Part shown: in pieces, positions 33,201-43,194 of the stretch
How the letters are laid out: every line of letters starts with the position of its first letter
Position numbering within the stretch: the stretch's first letter is position 1
Assembly (NCBI GenBank): GCA_030248215.1
Contig: JASANG010004012.1
Coordinates: 124,001 to 188,000 of the forward strand
Direction: 5' to 3'
Length of the DNA: 64,000 nt
DNA from: Enoplolaimus lenunculus
Lineage: Eukaryota > Nematoda > Enoplea > Enoplida > Thoracostomopsidae
Made by a program: the position numbers and the translations under genes
Notes under the pieces: generated by a model
Database searches by the model: none
The model's input: the letters and a program-made list of their open reading frames with translations, nothing else
Told to the model about the DNA's origin: nothing

Positions 33201-35652
33201 GGCCTCGAATAATTTAATTGGATGCGTAACTGGTGAAGTGCACTTAAAACGTACCTGATTGACATTCCCAACAATGAAATATTTTATCGCCAACTTGGGC
33301 AAATCGGATCAATGGACCATCATCTGTGCCACGTCGGATTGTGTACGCACACTTTGGCATGTTTCCATCATCATGAAGTTCTGTTGTTCCAATTGTACTG
33401 CAACAAAACACAGTCTATTCAATGCAATTCGTTTAGTAAATATACGAATTAGTAAATTTAGGTTTATTTTCAATAAGTATACATTTAAGCTTAGGCAGAT
33501 GGAACCTAAGACTATTAATTTCACGGATTTAAAACAAAAATAGATTGAAAAGAAATACGGTATGGATTAAATTAAACATTTCGTATAGGTTTTGTGACAA
33601 ACCGCTGTTGCCAGTGCGGTCTTTGCTTTTTCTCAGTGATGCAGGTCTGTACGAAATTGAATTCTGTCGTAGTGAAAGAGGCTCAGGTTAGTTATACTTC
33701 GTCGTTCGTTTTTGAAATTTTTAAATTTTGGCACAGGCTTGGACACTGGTACGCTAATAGTCTGTAGTCTGGTAATAAGAAGTATAGCAGTACCCAAAAT
33801 ATATGCCAATTATATTAAGTGTTTTAGCTGAACCGAATATGTTGTTTTTGAAAATTCGTGCATACGCCCATGTATAAATGTTAATTTTTTAACCATTCGC
33901 GTTAACGCTTAATTTTACTTTGCACTGAACATCATGACTTGATAATCTCAATTTTCAGCAGTCAACACCTTTCCTTCAGGGTATCAGCTACTTTACCTCA
34001 CATCCAATTGATGTGTAACAGGTTTGACACTTCGATAAAAACATGTCGCCCGGTAGGCTCGATCAATCTTTGTAATAAATGTACCATGAAAACTAACGAC
34101 AATTACCATAGAGAACATCATACCAACAACGGGTGATTGCTGAAAATACATTCATTTTACAGTCTAAATCACTGATTGTCTTGCATTTAACATCGACACT
34201 GACTTATCCAATTGTGCAATTCGGATCAGGGATCAAATATCCTACAGGTATGACACATATCCAAAATTAAGATTTAGTTGTAAGTTTGACTTTTCGACTC
34301 TTTACAAAAATTATATTATGTTTTTAAGTTAAAAGGGCCGCTGCATCCATTAGAATACAATAAGAAAGCATAGAGCCAACTGATATCACTGAAATGTTAT
34401 TGGCATACGATAATTTGACTCTTGCATTACCAGCACATTTGGATTCGTTCAAGTAATTGACGTGCAGCCAAAACTAATTTTATTGGTTGCTGTGACACTG
34501 AAAGAATGAGTCTTAAAATGAAAATAACTGTTTGTTAACGATTATTCAATAAGGCATTGCTTGTTTTACTAGCAAAAATGCGTAAATTTTGTCAATTCAG
34601 GCTGTTATGCAGTTTTGTGGTTTGTTTTCTTCGAACAAACTAAACATTGCAAAGGATACGAAATCCAGTTTCAGGTAACTGTCAACTTACGATTCGCTGC
34701 TGATGCATGTTACAGTCACCGTTTTTCATTTGGACGGCAAAATGTCGCTTGTCATTGTTATCTGCGAAGCTTTCAGAACAATGCGCAACGTCTGAAAACA
34801 TCCAGCCAAAGCTTAATAGCGCTGGCTATGAATTTTGCTAATCAACGGGATGGTCATTGTGGGTGGTTTTCGAGATAAAGCATCTTCCACATTAATTTAG
34901 AATCAGGTCAAAATTATAAAATGCCTTTCTTTGAAAAAATGTGTTTGTATTGATTGGTAAATAGCGTTTTGACGTGCGAACAATTAATTTTTTAGCTTCT
35001 CTGCCTGCAAAAAAGTGCCGTCGAATTTCAATAAAGGCGACTTTGATCGGTTGCCGCAAGCAACAAAGTCAAACTTTATTGTGACAATTTTATGAACATT
35101 TTAATTTACGAATAAAACACAAATTTCGCCCAAAATACAACTGTTCAACCTGTTCTTCAGTTTCTTTGATTATTTTATGTTTCGTTCGTTTGAGTACTGA
35201 ATGTAACAAACGGTTAGAAACCGTAAGTGCACTAACAGGCATATCAGTAGCCAGCTCATCTTGCCAGGGGATCTAAAAGTGATTTAGGAGGGGAATACGG
35301 TGGTTTACCACAACTTATAAGCAAGATTTGAAATTTTCTTAAGATAGCGAAGAAAGATTTGCATATGGACTGAGTCCCTCTACGCATCCATCTGGTTACG
35401 GATTCGTGCACTACTGGTTAGAGCCACTGTAGTGTTTCGATGTACAGTTTCGGTTATATATTTAAATAGTCACAAATATTAAGGTTGATTGCAATAGGAT
35501 TTGGCATTGAAAACAAATAAGCGAAGGTGCACCTGCTAAACCTTTGACGTAAACCCGTCCAGTGAATGGTTTTTGTGTTGTAAATCTGACGATAACTCGT
35601 GCATCTTCGCATTGAATGTCCGGAATGTGAATAATCCCGTTGTCAATTGTAC
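30271..35652 (-). CDS. ZP-domain (cuticlin-like) membrane protein, 8 exons, 5' end missing
   Basis: Extracellular matrix or cuticle-type zona pellucida protein. Exons in transcript order: 35652-35533, 34791-34691, 34139-33997, 33397-33255, 32599-32521, 31981-31816, 31448-31172, 30500-30271. All have AG/GT borders and compatible phases, giving about 418 residues to the TAA stop. ZP-N: DIQCEDARVIVRF, PFTGRVYVKGLAD, HCSESF, NGDCNMHQQRI, VVSFHGTFITKIDRAYRATC. ZP-C: NMPKCAYTIRRG, FAQVGDKIFHCWEC, MYGFLVNSCWVNDERGNRFD, GCAIDPNIL, GFKFSDTGTLYFQC, ECTGVTPPSC. A basic IQRFRR site follows, as in ZP proteins released by furin-type cleavage. Then comes a linker, a hydrophobic membrane segment (VFISVIGFVAFAFLFVFVVI) and a short basic tail. 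Exons with the signal peptide upstream of 35652 were not found. Closest in style to nematode and arthropod ZP proteins; the paralogue cannot be named. Confidence 0.9.
31685..31755 (-). mobile_element. Family A fragment in ZP intron
   Basis: CTTAGGATGAGGCTTAGGATTACGCTTAATC is a degenerate minus-strand telomere-like block. No ends are kept. It lies between ZP exons 6 and 7. Confidence 0.4.
32690..32765 (-). mobile_element. Family A fragment in ZP intron
   Basis: CCTTAGGATTAGGCTTAG and a GGCCGGTCGGCC palindrome, in the intron between ZP exons 4 and 5. Resembles the hexamer block of family A on the minus strand; ends lost. Confidence 0.35.
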
Positions 35653-36274
35653 CTGAATCCACCACGAACGTTGTTGTCCATATCTTCAAAGCAAAATACG
35701 TTTTTGATGAGCGATCGTTGTAATCAGGAGAAAAGGATTTCCAAAAAATTTTAAAATGACTGTCTTCAAGTATGTAATCAAGATTCAGAATTGACAGACG
35801 GGTTAGCAGTCAACAATGTGGAACATTTTTGTTCCGTTAATATAAAAATCTCACTTACAATTGCGATAAAAATATCTGGTCAGAACATATAACGCCGCCG
35901 CCAGAGAATAGTTTTTAAGCTTATGAACTGGGATGGATTAAGGATCGCAGGGCCCATACGCTTGCGGCACACAAGCCGATATCCCGTAAAATCTTTGTTC
36001 CTCAATGTTTGGATGGCTACGATCCTGTGTTAAAGGATTTAGCGTTTACATTTAGTGATCAATGACGTATGTTAACCAGTCGATCAAACTCCGGCTGAAA
36101 TTTTAAACACCAGTAAATGACTCTTAGAAGTAATGTTATACTTGTTTACCGTTTCAAATGTCTTTGCCCTTAACGAAAATGCGAGTTTGAACAGAATGGT
36201 ATCCTATTGAAACATAGAAATCAATGACCAATACCCCTCCGTTAATGACCGGATGTTGTGCGACTTAAGTAATA
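35653..36274. other. Probable 5' intron/flank of ZP gene
   Basis: The first mapped ZP exon needs a one-base phase from an exon upstream. No signal-peptide exon could be fixed here or further up. Confidence 0.4.
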
Positions 36275-36535
36275 ACAAGAGTACATGATACAAGAGTGTG
36301 CAACTCTTTAGATTCCGCATGGTATAAAATGTACCGCCGGGCGTTGCGTCTGTGGCCGACTCCCCTTTGTTTAGAGGGGGTCGCTGTCACATGCAATCTG
36401 AATTAATTTATAAGCGAAGCAATTTGTTGCTGGATACATAAAGTGTTACGGTTCTCATAGGTTCTACCCCTCCTCTAAATCAAGGGTTGTAGGTCAAAAA
36501 CATAACACGTGGCGGGTACACTCTTGCCTACACAG
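36275..36535. mobile_element. MITE family N, copy 1
   Basis: Left part CAAGAGTGTGCAACTCTTTA with GGGCGTTGCG, right part ACACGTGGCGGGTACACTCTTG, roughly inverted. A relative at 42775-43010 has CAAGAGTATGCAACTGAATA and GCGCGTGTTGCG. Non-coding. Confidence 0.5.
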
Positions 36536-37745
36536 AATGTACTCAGTTGCGTACTGTTGTTGAAGTATGCATCATCCAGTCTTGATAATAAATATTAAAT
36601 GGCCATAAACTAATGTGGTTAGATTTCTTCTAAATTTCCGCTCACTTCGTCAAAGCCAGTGCTTATGGTATAATTTAGCAGAAACTATTATCAGTTATCA
36701 CAAACATACCGTAATTGTCGCAAAAACATAACCAGTGGTAACTAAACACGTCATATTTGGCACTTAACTTGCGATGATAACTCGCTCATATCCTTTCGCT
36801 CAAAAATTTGCAAGCAAAACAACAGTTTTTTGATGTTGAACTGAGTGTTTTTACCTTGACTGAGGCGAACAGAATTGCGCAAAATAAATCTGCTACTTAC
36901 AGCAATGCATACGTGAGATTATCAGAGCATTTTATGACACATTCCATCGGACCGTGTAATTTTGTTTAAATTCAAATATTAAATTGGCTCACATTTTAAT
37001 CACTCAAGTTTATTCTGCGAAATTTACAACAACAAATAAATGTTGAACACAATTTTCACTGTGTAAACAGCTCAGGTAACAGCAGTGCATTGATGGGCTT
37101 AAATGACTGTAATGTTTTAAAATATTCAACCAAAATACCGCAGGTCTGTAGTCAGTTCAACCAGTTTGGGGTTCCAAATCTATTTCAGAGATGGCAAACG
37201 GCTGATTTAGTAATTTTTACGCCTGGCTAAAACTTTGTTAAAGACCCTCGACAGTTTTCATGGGACAGGTTGACCATTCTCCTGCTCCAATTTTGTATCG
37301 CGTCTAAAATGCCGCCAAGTTTACAGGATGTGAATGAGGTCGAGCAAAAACACAATTAATCGAACTGTATTGTAATCTTTTCTCAATGGGGAATCCACAT
37401 CATCGATGATCCATTTCAAAGGCATCGCGACAATTTGTCGCCTGGCGACTGGTCGACGAGCAACTGGTAATACAAAATATCGACTACTCTACAATTGGTC
37501 GCCCATCATTATGCTTTGGCTTTAGGTGTAAGACGCTGGCGGGCGACAAGTTGATGGGTGACGAATTATCGTAGATTCAGTTTCCAACAGGCAATGATTT
37601 ATATTTGAATCTGACTGTCTGCCACAGGATGGCATTTTTCTAACAACATGCGTGATACACGGCATCCAACGATTCGCATCGGTTCTGTCCAATGAGTATA
37701 TAGGAATAATTCCAAATTTAGTTTGTTAGCAGACGGTCGTTAAAT
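36536..37745. other. Intergenic, no gene seen
   Basis: 37435-37565 has several TGGTCGCC/GGCGAC phrases (GCGACTGGTCGACGAGCAAC) forming weak inverted repeats. Otherwise nothing recognisable. Confidence 0.35.
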
Positions 37746-37990
37746 TCTATAGCATGAGATCATTAAGCCTGAGCTTTTGCTTATACCCAGGCATAAACGT
37801 ATGGTTAATCCGAAGCCAAAGCTTAAGCGTTCCGTCTGAGAATTTTTCAGTCTTCCAGTTACCCAGTCTTCTAATGTTCCAGTCCCCCAATACCCATACT
37901 CCCAGGTGCCCAGTCTCCCAGTTTCCCAGTCCCCCAATGTCCCAGTCTTCCAGCGGACTCGTTCTCATAATTAACATGGGCCTAAAGTCT
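37746..37990. repeat. CCCAGTCTTC minisatellite in a decayed MITE
   Basis: About eleven units of a 10-12-base repeat (CCCAGTCTCC, CCCAGTTTCC, CCCCCAATGT..) fill 37845-37955. They are preceded by degenerate TAAGCC-type units (37765-37830) and followed by TTAACATGGGCC, which resembles a GGCC MITE end. The minus strand reads as a Gly/Trp/Thr-rich repeat and should not be called a protein. Confidence 0.65.
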
Positions 37991-38624
37991 TGGCCCAATT
38001 CTAAGTACCCAGTGCCGAAATTTAAATATTTCTAAAACTTTGTGGGCATAAAACGGCCTCCCTGTTCGATTGAAGTATATTTGTTTGTAGCATAAAAAAA
38101 CCCAGATATTTGATTGATTGTCCAGAACACTTTTGTACAATCACATACGATATTTTTAGTTGTATTTGACGAATCCAAGAGTGAATTGCGCAGGCATTTT
38201 ATTGGTCGGAATACCAGAACAGCCATAAATGATTATTTTTTCCAAAAAATTTTAACATTTGAAAACCAGGAAAAATTGCAAATGGTTTTTTTCGTGTTTC
38301 AATGATCGTAAAAAGTTGACGTAAAACCGTCGATTTTAAAAAAATTAACACAAAAACAATGGTTTTTGACAGATGTTTCCTATTCAACTGCATTTCTGTA
38401 TTCAGAGTTTTAAGGGTTTTTATGCACAGCAATAATTTCAATAAAACAAACGCTTTAGTTTTTATTTTTCTCATTGCAATAAATACAAAAGGTTGAATTC
38501 AATCCATTACGACAGACATTTATGACGTTTATAATTGTTCCCAAGACATATCAGGGTGATTGCTACACTTAGTTTTCAAAGTTTACTCATGGTAATCAGA
38601 GAAGCATAAAAGGGTATTTTTGGT

Positions 38625-38984
38625 TATCCCCCCAGTCCGTGTTTGCCCAAAATTGAAAAGATTTTGAAAATTTTTGCATATTTGAGCTTTTCATGACCTC
38701 CCCTAATCATTTCATGGCCAAATTTGTATTTTTGAAAAATTCCATTTTTTAACGTCCCAAGGTGTGCTCCGGACTCAGTTCCAAAAGCTGCATCAAATGA
38801 TATATAACTTGTCAAACTTTAGACAAAAATTTTTTTGGGTCCCAAGCGACCTTGGGAACTTAAAAATCGAATTTTTCAAAAACACAAAATTGGCCATGGA
38901 ATGATCTGGGGACGCCATGAGAAGCTCAAATATGCAAAATTTCTCAAAATCCGATCACTTTCGGGTAAACGCGGGCTGGGGATA
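38625..38984. mobile_element. Fold-back element family O
   Basis: About 150 bp at each end are inverted copies. Left: CCAGTCCGTGTTTGCCCAAA, then GCATATTTGAGCTTTTCATG and CATTTCATGGCCAAATTTG. Right, inverted: CCAGCCCGCGTTTACCCGAA, GCATATTTGAGCTTCTCATG, CATTCCATGGCCAATTTTG. The element could form a long hairpin. A one-sided relative is at about 44630-44830. Confidence 0.75.
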
Positions 38985-39522
38985 TAGCAGAAAGACCCAG
39001 CTAAAAATAAAAAACGTTAAAAACCATTTTTCAGGGTGCATCTGGCGGTTAAAAATACAGTAGCCATGCAGGAGGTAAATCTGTGTTATCGGAGCCGGAC
39101 CCGGAGTTAAAGTAATCTTAGGTATTTGGAGTTATTTTGAGTTTGTGAAATTTAACAATAATCGTAATATGACGCGTTGACAAAAACTGTTCCATCATCA
39201 ACTTTAAAGCAAAACTGGAAGCCAATTTTCTACTTGAGAGACACTTTATTGACGTCCTGCGCAGTTTGAAATTACACTTATTTATCGTTGTTTAGCGACT
39301 TTTTGCAGTTTTGTTAATGAAAAAGTTTAATTTTAGATTGTAAATAAAACCACAGAAAACTTGTTTTTCGACGAATATCGCAAATCTGTGTCAAAGTTAG
39401 CACATTTCAAGGGAACATAATTTCGCCGAGGGCTAAAACTTTGAACGCATATTACGGTTTGGTATAAAGAACGCAGTAAAAATGAATAAGCTTACTCGCA
39501 GAGTAGTTGAACAGGTTGGTAA
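38985..39522. other. Intergenic, no gene seen
   Basis: AT-rich, no supported feature. Confidence 0.4.
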
Positions 39523-40123
39523 TTGAGCGAAGCGAAACTCCGAGCGAAGGTCGGAGTTTCGCGAAGCGTTTTATGTTTTGTACTTGGGGGTCGAAAGATG
39601 GATGTCCGTCCGTCCGTCTGTCCGTCCGAAAAGACTCTCAGGAACGGCTGAAACGATTTTGATAAACTTTTTTTGTTTGAAAGCCAATTATCCAGGGGTG
39701 TTAACCTCGCATTGGGGTTTTAAAATTTTGAGCTGTTTATTAGCTACAGGCTAATTTGCATAATTAATTAAGCCTAAATTAGGACTTTCCACAATATTGC
39801 ACTAATTATTACAGTTAGAAGCAATCTAATTTTAGCATTAAAGGGTTTTTGGGTGCGAGGAATTTGAATAAATTGTTTACAAGCCTCCAAACCCGATAAT
39901 TGAATAGTTTGCTAATAGCTAATTTGCATATTAGCTTAATCGACAAAACAAAATTAGGACTTTTTAAATTATTCCAAAAATTATTAGAGTGGCTAAAGGG
40001 TTTTTGGGTGCGAGGAATCTGAGGAAATTGCTTACAAACCTCCAAAATCGATAAATTAATAGTTAGCAAATAACTAATTTGCATATTACCTTAATTGCTT
40101 ACGTGTGGTCGAGCTTCGCTCAA
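39523..40123. mobile_element. 601-bp element K, TTGAGCGAAGC ends, TAA duplication
   Basis: Ends TTGAGCGAAGC and GCTTCGCTCAA are perfect 11-bp inverted repeats, flanked by TAA on both sides (39520-39522 and 40124-40126). A strong hairpin sits next to the left end (39534-39560: GAAACTCCGA, 7-base loop, TCGGAGTTTC). Then come a GTCCGTCC run (39602-39630) and two to three tandem copies of a roughly 170-bp unit with AAAGGGTTTTTGGGTGCGAG and CTAATTTGCATATTA. Non-coding. Confidence 0.78.
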
Positions 40124-40553
40124 TAAATGTAATCTCACTACGACTGGTTATGCATGATTATACGAACTTATTACACCAATCACATATAAATACTCTCACT
40201 GTATTAATGCAAGTTAAAAAGGTTCCAAAATAAAGCAACAGGGTGCGCATACCGACAAAACATTGGGTTTTACGTGGTTGACGCTCTTTTTGGAAATACA
40301 GACCGTACTTGAATATCGCAGTTTTAGACCAGTGCTTTATTGTTCCTATGGAAATTCTGCAAATTTTTTGTCAAATTTCTATTGATGCTTTACAGTTTTA
40401 ATATTTTCTACAACTGTAATAAACTTGTTCAAGTTTCAATTCACACACCATTTCAGCGTTTTCAATGCCAACAAGTAACAAACCCGCGTTCGACTCAAAC
40501 TCATCGAATTCAACTTGGATAAACTGAGTTTAGTTCAGGAATCAGGTTTGCAG
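40124..40553. other. Intergenic or 5' part of unidentified gene
   Basis: A CATTTCAG|CG site at 40455 opens a short frame RFQCQQ followed by GTAACA. This may be an exon of the gene below, but it is too short to support. Confidence 0.3.
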
Positions 40554-40717
40554 ATTTCATTTTGAAACAACCACATTTTCAACACGAAGGTATTTGCGTC
40601 CCTGCCAGCGCTAAAACTCGATTGATATTCCGTCAGATGGGTGGACGATACACAGTTTTGTTTGATAACATTTTCAGTTCGTATTTGATGCCTAACGGTT
40701 CAACGTACCCCCCTTTA
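40554..40717 (+). CDS. Orphan coding exon candidate, unidentified protein
   Basis: A 164-base open stretch between TTTGCAG and GTAAGT, i.e. with strong acceptor and donor. It encodes 54 residues including KQPHFQHEGICVPASAKTRL and FRQMGGRYTVLFDNIFSSYL. It has coding-like codon use and one Cys. A possible continuation follows TTATCAG at 41077 (GICHRNEILAAPMHNSNIF, to a stop at 41170), with a similar G-I-C phrase. I do not recognise the family. It is on the strand opposite the ZP gene. Confidence 0.35.
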
Positions 40718-41170
40718 GTAAGTTTTCAAATAAGTAAATACCTCCCGTTAATTTTTACGCCAAATTTTAATTTAATCTTCATAGTTTGCGAAAAGATGCG
40801 GTCTAAAACGTGAAATGTCTCTTTACTCTTATTTTCAGTGCTGAATTTCGCAATATTTCTACTGCGACTGAAAAACTTTCTTAGTTTCATCACCGTATTT
40901 TTACATTTATACAGCATCAGGGTCGCGTACAAGGGTATGAATGCTGGTGTATCCCGGTCTGAAATTACTCCAGTGACAAACAAACGGTTTCTTTTAACAG
41001 GCCTTAGAATATCCTGGTATATCCTAACAGTCAAGCGATTTATCGCAAACTTTCAAAACGCTTTATTTCATTATCAGGGTATATGCCACCGAAATGAAAT
41101 CTTAGCTGCACCAATGCACAACAGCAACATTTTCAAACTTTATACAGACAGGAAAACTCTTCGTTGTTGA

Positions 41171-41668
41171 AATGATTTCATTTCTGTTCCGACGTAGGAA
41201 CAAATCTGACGGTTTTATAAGTTGCAGAAAACGTGAAACAACTGTTGATCGAAAAGATTATGTGTTCCGATGCTGAAGTTTTTATTAAAAAGTTTGAACT
41301 GAAATTCAAGCATCTGCTGAGTACAAGAATTATACAACACACGATTTGCTCAAAGTTGTACTGAGTGCAAAAAGCAATCAAACACTTGTGTTGGTTATTT
41401 TTTATTAAACTATAAACATCAACGTTTAATACAATTAGACATTTATTACAGTTGATGAAATACTATTTTTTTCAAGATTTCAGATAATATTTTGAGGATA
41501 TCAATTGATGATGTAAAAATGAAACGGATTCAAATAAGCAACTTTTGCCGTATCTTTATTTCCTCGCTTCTGAGAGCAATTTTTACAATTATGATGCTTG
41601 GTGTATTTATTTTCAGATTCTTAATAATGGAGTCAAACGAGGGTTTCGACTAAAAATTGCGCTATAAA
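41171..41668. other. Intergenic, no gene seen
   Basis: AT-rich, no supported feature. Confidence 0.4.
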
Positions 41669-41814
41669 TGACGTCCAGCGTCGTCCGTCACCGTGCGTCA
41701 GTCCGTCATTATCCGTCCCCATACATTAGCGTGCGTGAGTTATTCACGTACGATACCGCACGCTGACGGACGCGTCGCACGATTACGGACGGCGCCGGAC
41801 GGTTCCGCACGTCA
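41669..41814. mobile_element. GC-rich CGTCC palindromic MITE
   Basis: It starts TGACGTCCAGCG and ends CCGCACGTCA, inverted. The left half is rich in CCGTC and the right half in GACGG, so the 146 bp can fold on itself. It stands out as an island of CpG in AT-rich DNA. Directly followed by family I. Confidence 0.55.
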
Positions 41815-42075
41815 ACAATTTTGATGCAAGGACTCCAGCTGCAAATGGCACGCGGAATTAGCATTTTTACATCAGCCAATAAGAAAGCAGCTGCAATAAA
41901 TTCAGTGAACTTACATGGTTATTCAAACATGTTAACAACGTTTTTAGTTAGGATTTTTGATGAATTATTTGCAGCTGCAAGTTTTTCGAATGGTATTTGG
42001 ACAAAAATTGCAAGTGCAAGTTGCAGCTGCAAATTCTCGCAGCAAAGGCTTGCACGTGCGAATAAGGCTTAACGC
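41815..42075. mobile_element. TGCAAG-palindrome MITE (family I), copy 2, left end lost
   Basis: Has AGCTGCAAATGG, TTGCAAGTGCAAGTTGCAGC and the end CTTGCACGTGCGAATAAGGCTT, matching the right end of 24232-24531. Confidence 0.55.
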
Positions 42076-42220
42076 ACAATAAACAACATTTATGCAATAA
42101 CAAATCTGGAGTCTATTAATATAAATCGGGTAATATTCAAACAGAGGGAAGAAAGCACCGTTTCATAAGGGTTCTTTGATGCTACACAGTTAAAAGACGG
42201 GAAAGAGTCTTACATTTTTC

Positions 42221-42730
42221 GACCCATGTTACCCTAAAGGCCGTCCCAATTTCCCGGGTCAGAAATATACCGTGAGTGCACACTTATGCCCTCCTTTTTA
42301 TATATCTGTCCCATCTGTCCCAAGTGTCCCATCCTTCCCAACCGTCTAATCATCTTTCCCAACTGTCCCATCTATCCAAACTGTCCCATCTGTCCCAACT
42401 GTCCCATCTGTCCATCTGTCCCAACTGTCCCATCTGTCCCAACTGTCCCATCTGTCCAAACTGTCCCATCTGTCCCATCTGTCCCAACTGTCCCATCTGT
42501 CCAAACTGTCCCATCTGTCCCAACTGTCCCATCTGTCCCGACTGTCCCATCTGTCCATCTGTCCCAACTGTCCCTCCTGTCCCAACTATCCCATTTGCGC
42601 CGACTGTTCCATCTGTCCCATCTGTCTCATCCGTCCCAATTGTCTCGCTGTCCCAATTATATTTTTTGTACGTACTCCTGGTGCATTGCTGTCCCGCGAA
42701 AATGGGACGGCCTTTAGGCTAACATTGGCC
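42221..42730. mobile_element. GGGACAG-minisatellite MITE (family B), complete copy
   Basis: Ends GACCCATGTTACCCTAAAGG and CCTTTAGGCTAACATTGGCC, inverted for about 40 bases through GGCCGTCCCATTTTC. It is flanked by exact 8-bp duplications CATTTTTC (42213-42220 and 42731-42738). The middle (42300-42650) is about 30 units of the 10-mer CTGTCCCAAC/CTGTCCCATC. The long open frames across the array are artefacts of the repeat. Non-coding, hAT-like by target size. Confidence 0.85.
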
Positions 42731-42774
42731 CATTTTTCCACCATACACTGTATTATCAAGAGCGATTAATGCTC

Positions 42775-43010
42775 TTTATAACAAGAGTATGCAACTGAAT
42801 ATATAAAGAGTACGAATAAATGTGCCCAGCGCGTGTTGCGTTATGGCTCATCTCCCCTCGGAGTATAATCTAACAGATCTTCAGTTGTAACAGTTGCTCT
42901 TACCACATTACTTTTTTATATTCTTGCATTTTGGTTCATGCGCCCTTCTAAAACACATCTACGACCCCCATAAATGGGGTTGATTATCACAAAAACGCAA
43001 AGCGCGTTGG
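42775..43010. mobile_element. MITE family N, copy 2
   Basis: CAAGAGTATGCAACTGAATA, GCGCGTGTTGCGTTATGG, then CTACGACCCCCATAAATGG and AAAGCGCGTTGG. Similar order to 36275-36535. Ends not exact. It sits less than 200 bp before the hexosaminidase start. Confidence 0.45.
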
Positions 43011-43194
43011 TACTTTTTATGCAGCAAAAACTTGCCAAGTGACCAACTGTTAATACTGTAATCAACAGCTTTTGGTGTATAAATCAAAAATATAAGTTAA
43101 TTTCAGCCAATTAAAGAAAAATGTACAAAGTTGTATTAACTTGAAATGTCGTTTGAACAACAGAATTGGACAACAATAATTTGATTCAGCGAAA

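Noticed and set aside
34431-34473. Alternative ZP exon (NYLNESKCAG)
   Set aside because: Phase does not fit the preceding ZP exon; the exon at 34691-34791 fits in phase and supplies both expected cysteines.
34615-34878. Plus-strand 87-residue frame with several Cys
   Set aside because: It overlaps the antisense of the well-supported ZP exon 34691-34791.
38114-38474. Overlapping plus and minus frames around 38.1-38.5 kb
   Set aside because: AT-rich sequence with Lys/Phe-rich translations, no splice context and no motif.
42276-42722. 148- and 143-residue open frames rich in SHLSQL / CPNCPI / VPTVPS
   Set aside because: They are readings of the 10-bp CTGTCCCAAC minisatellite in three frames, inside a MITE with inverted ends; no start context or splice signals.
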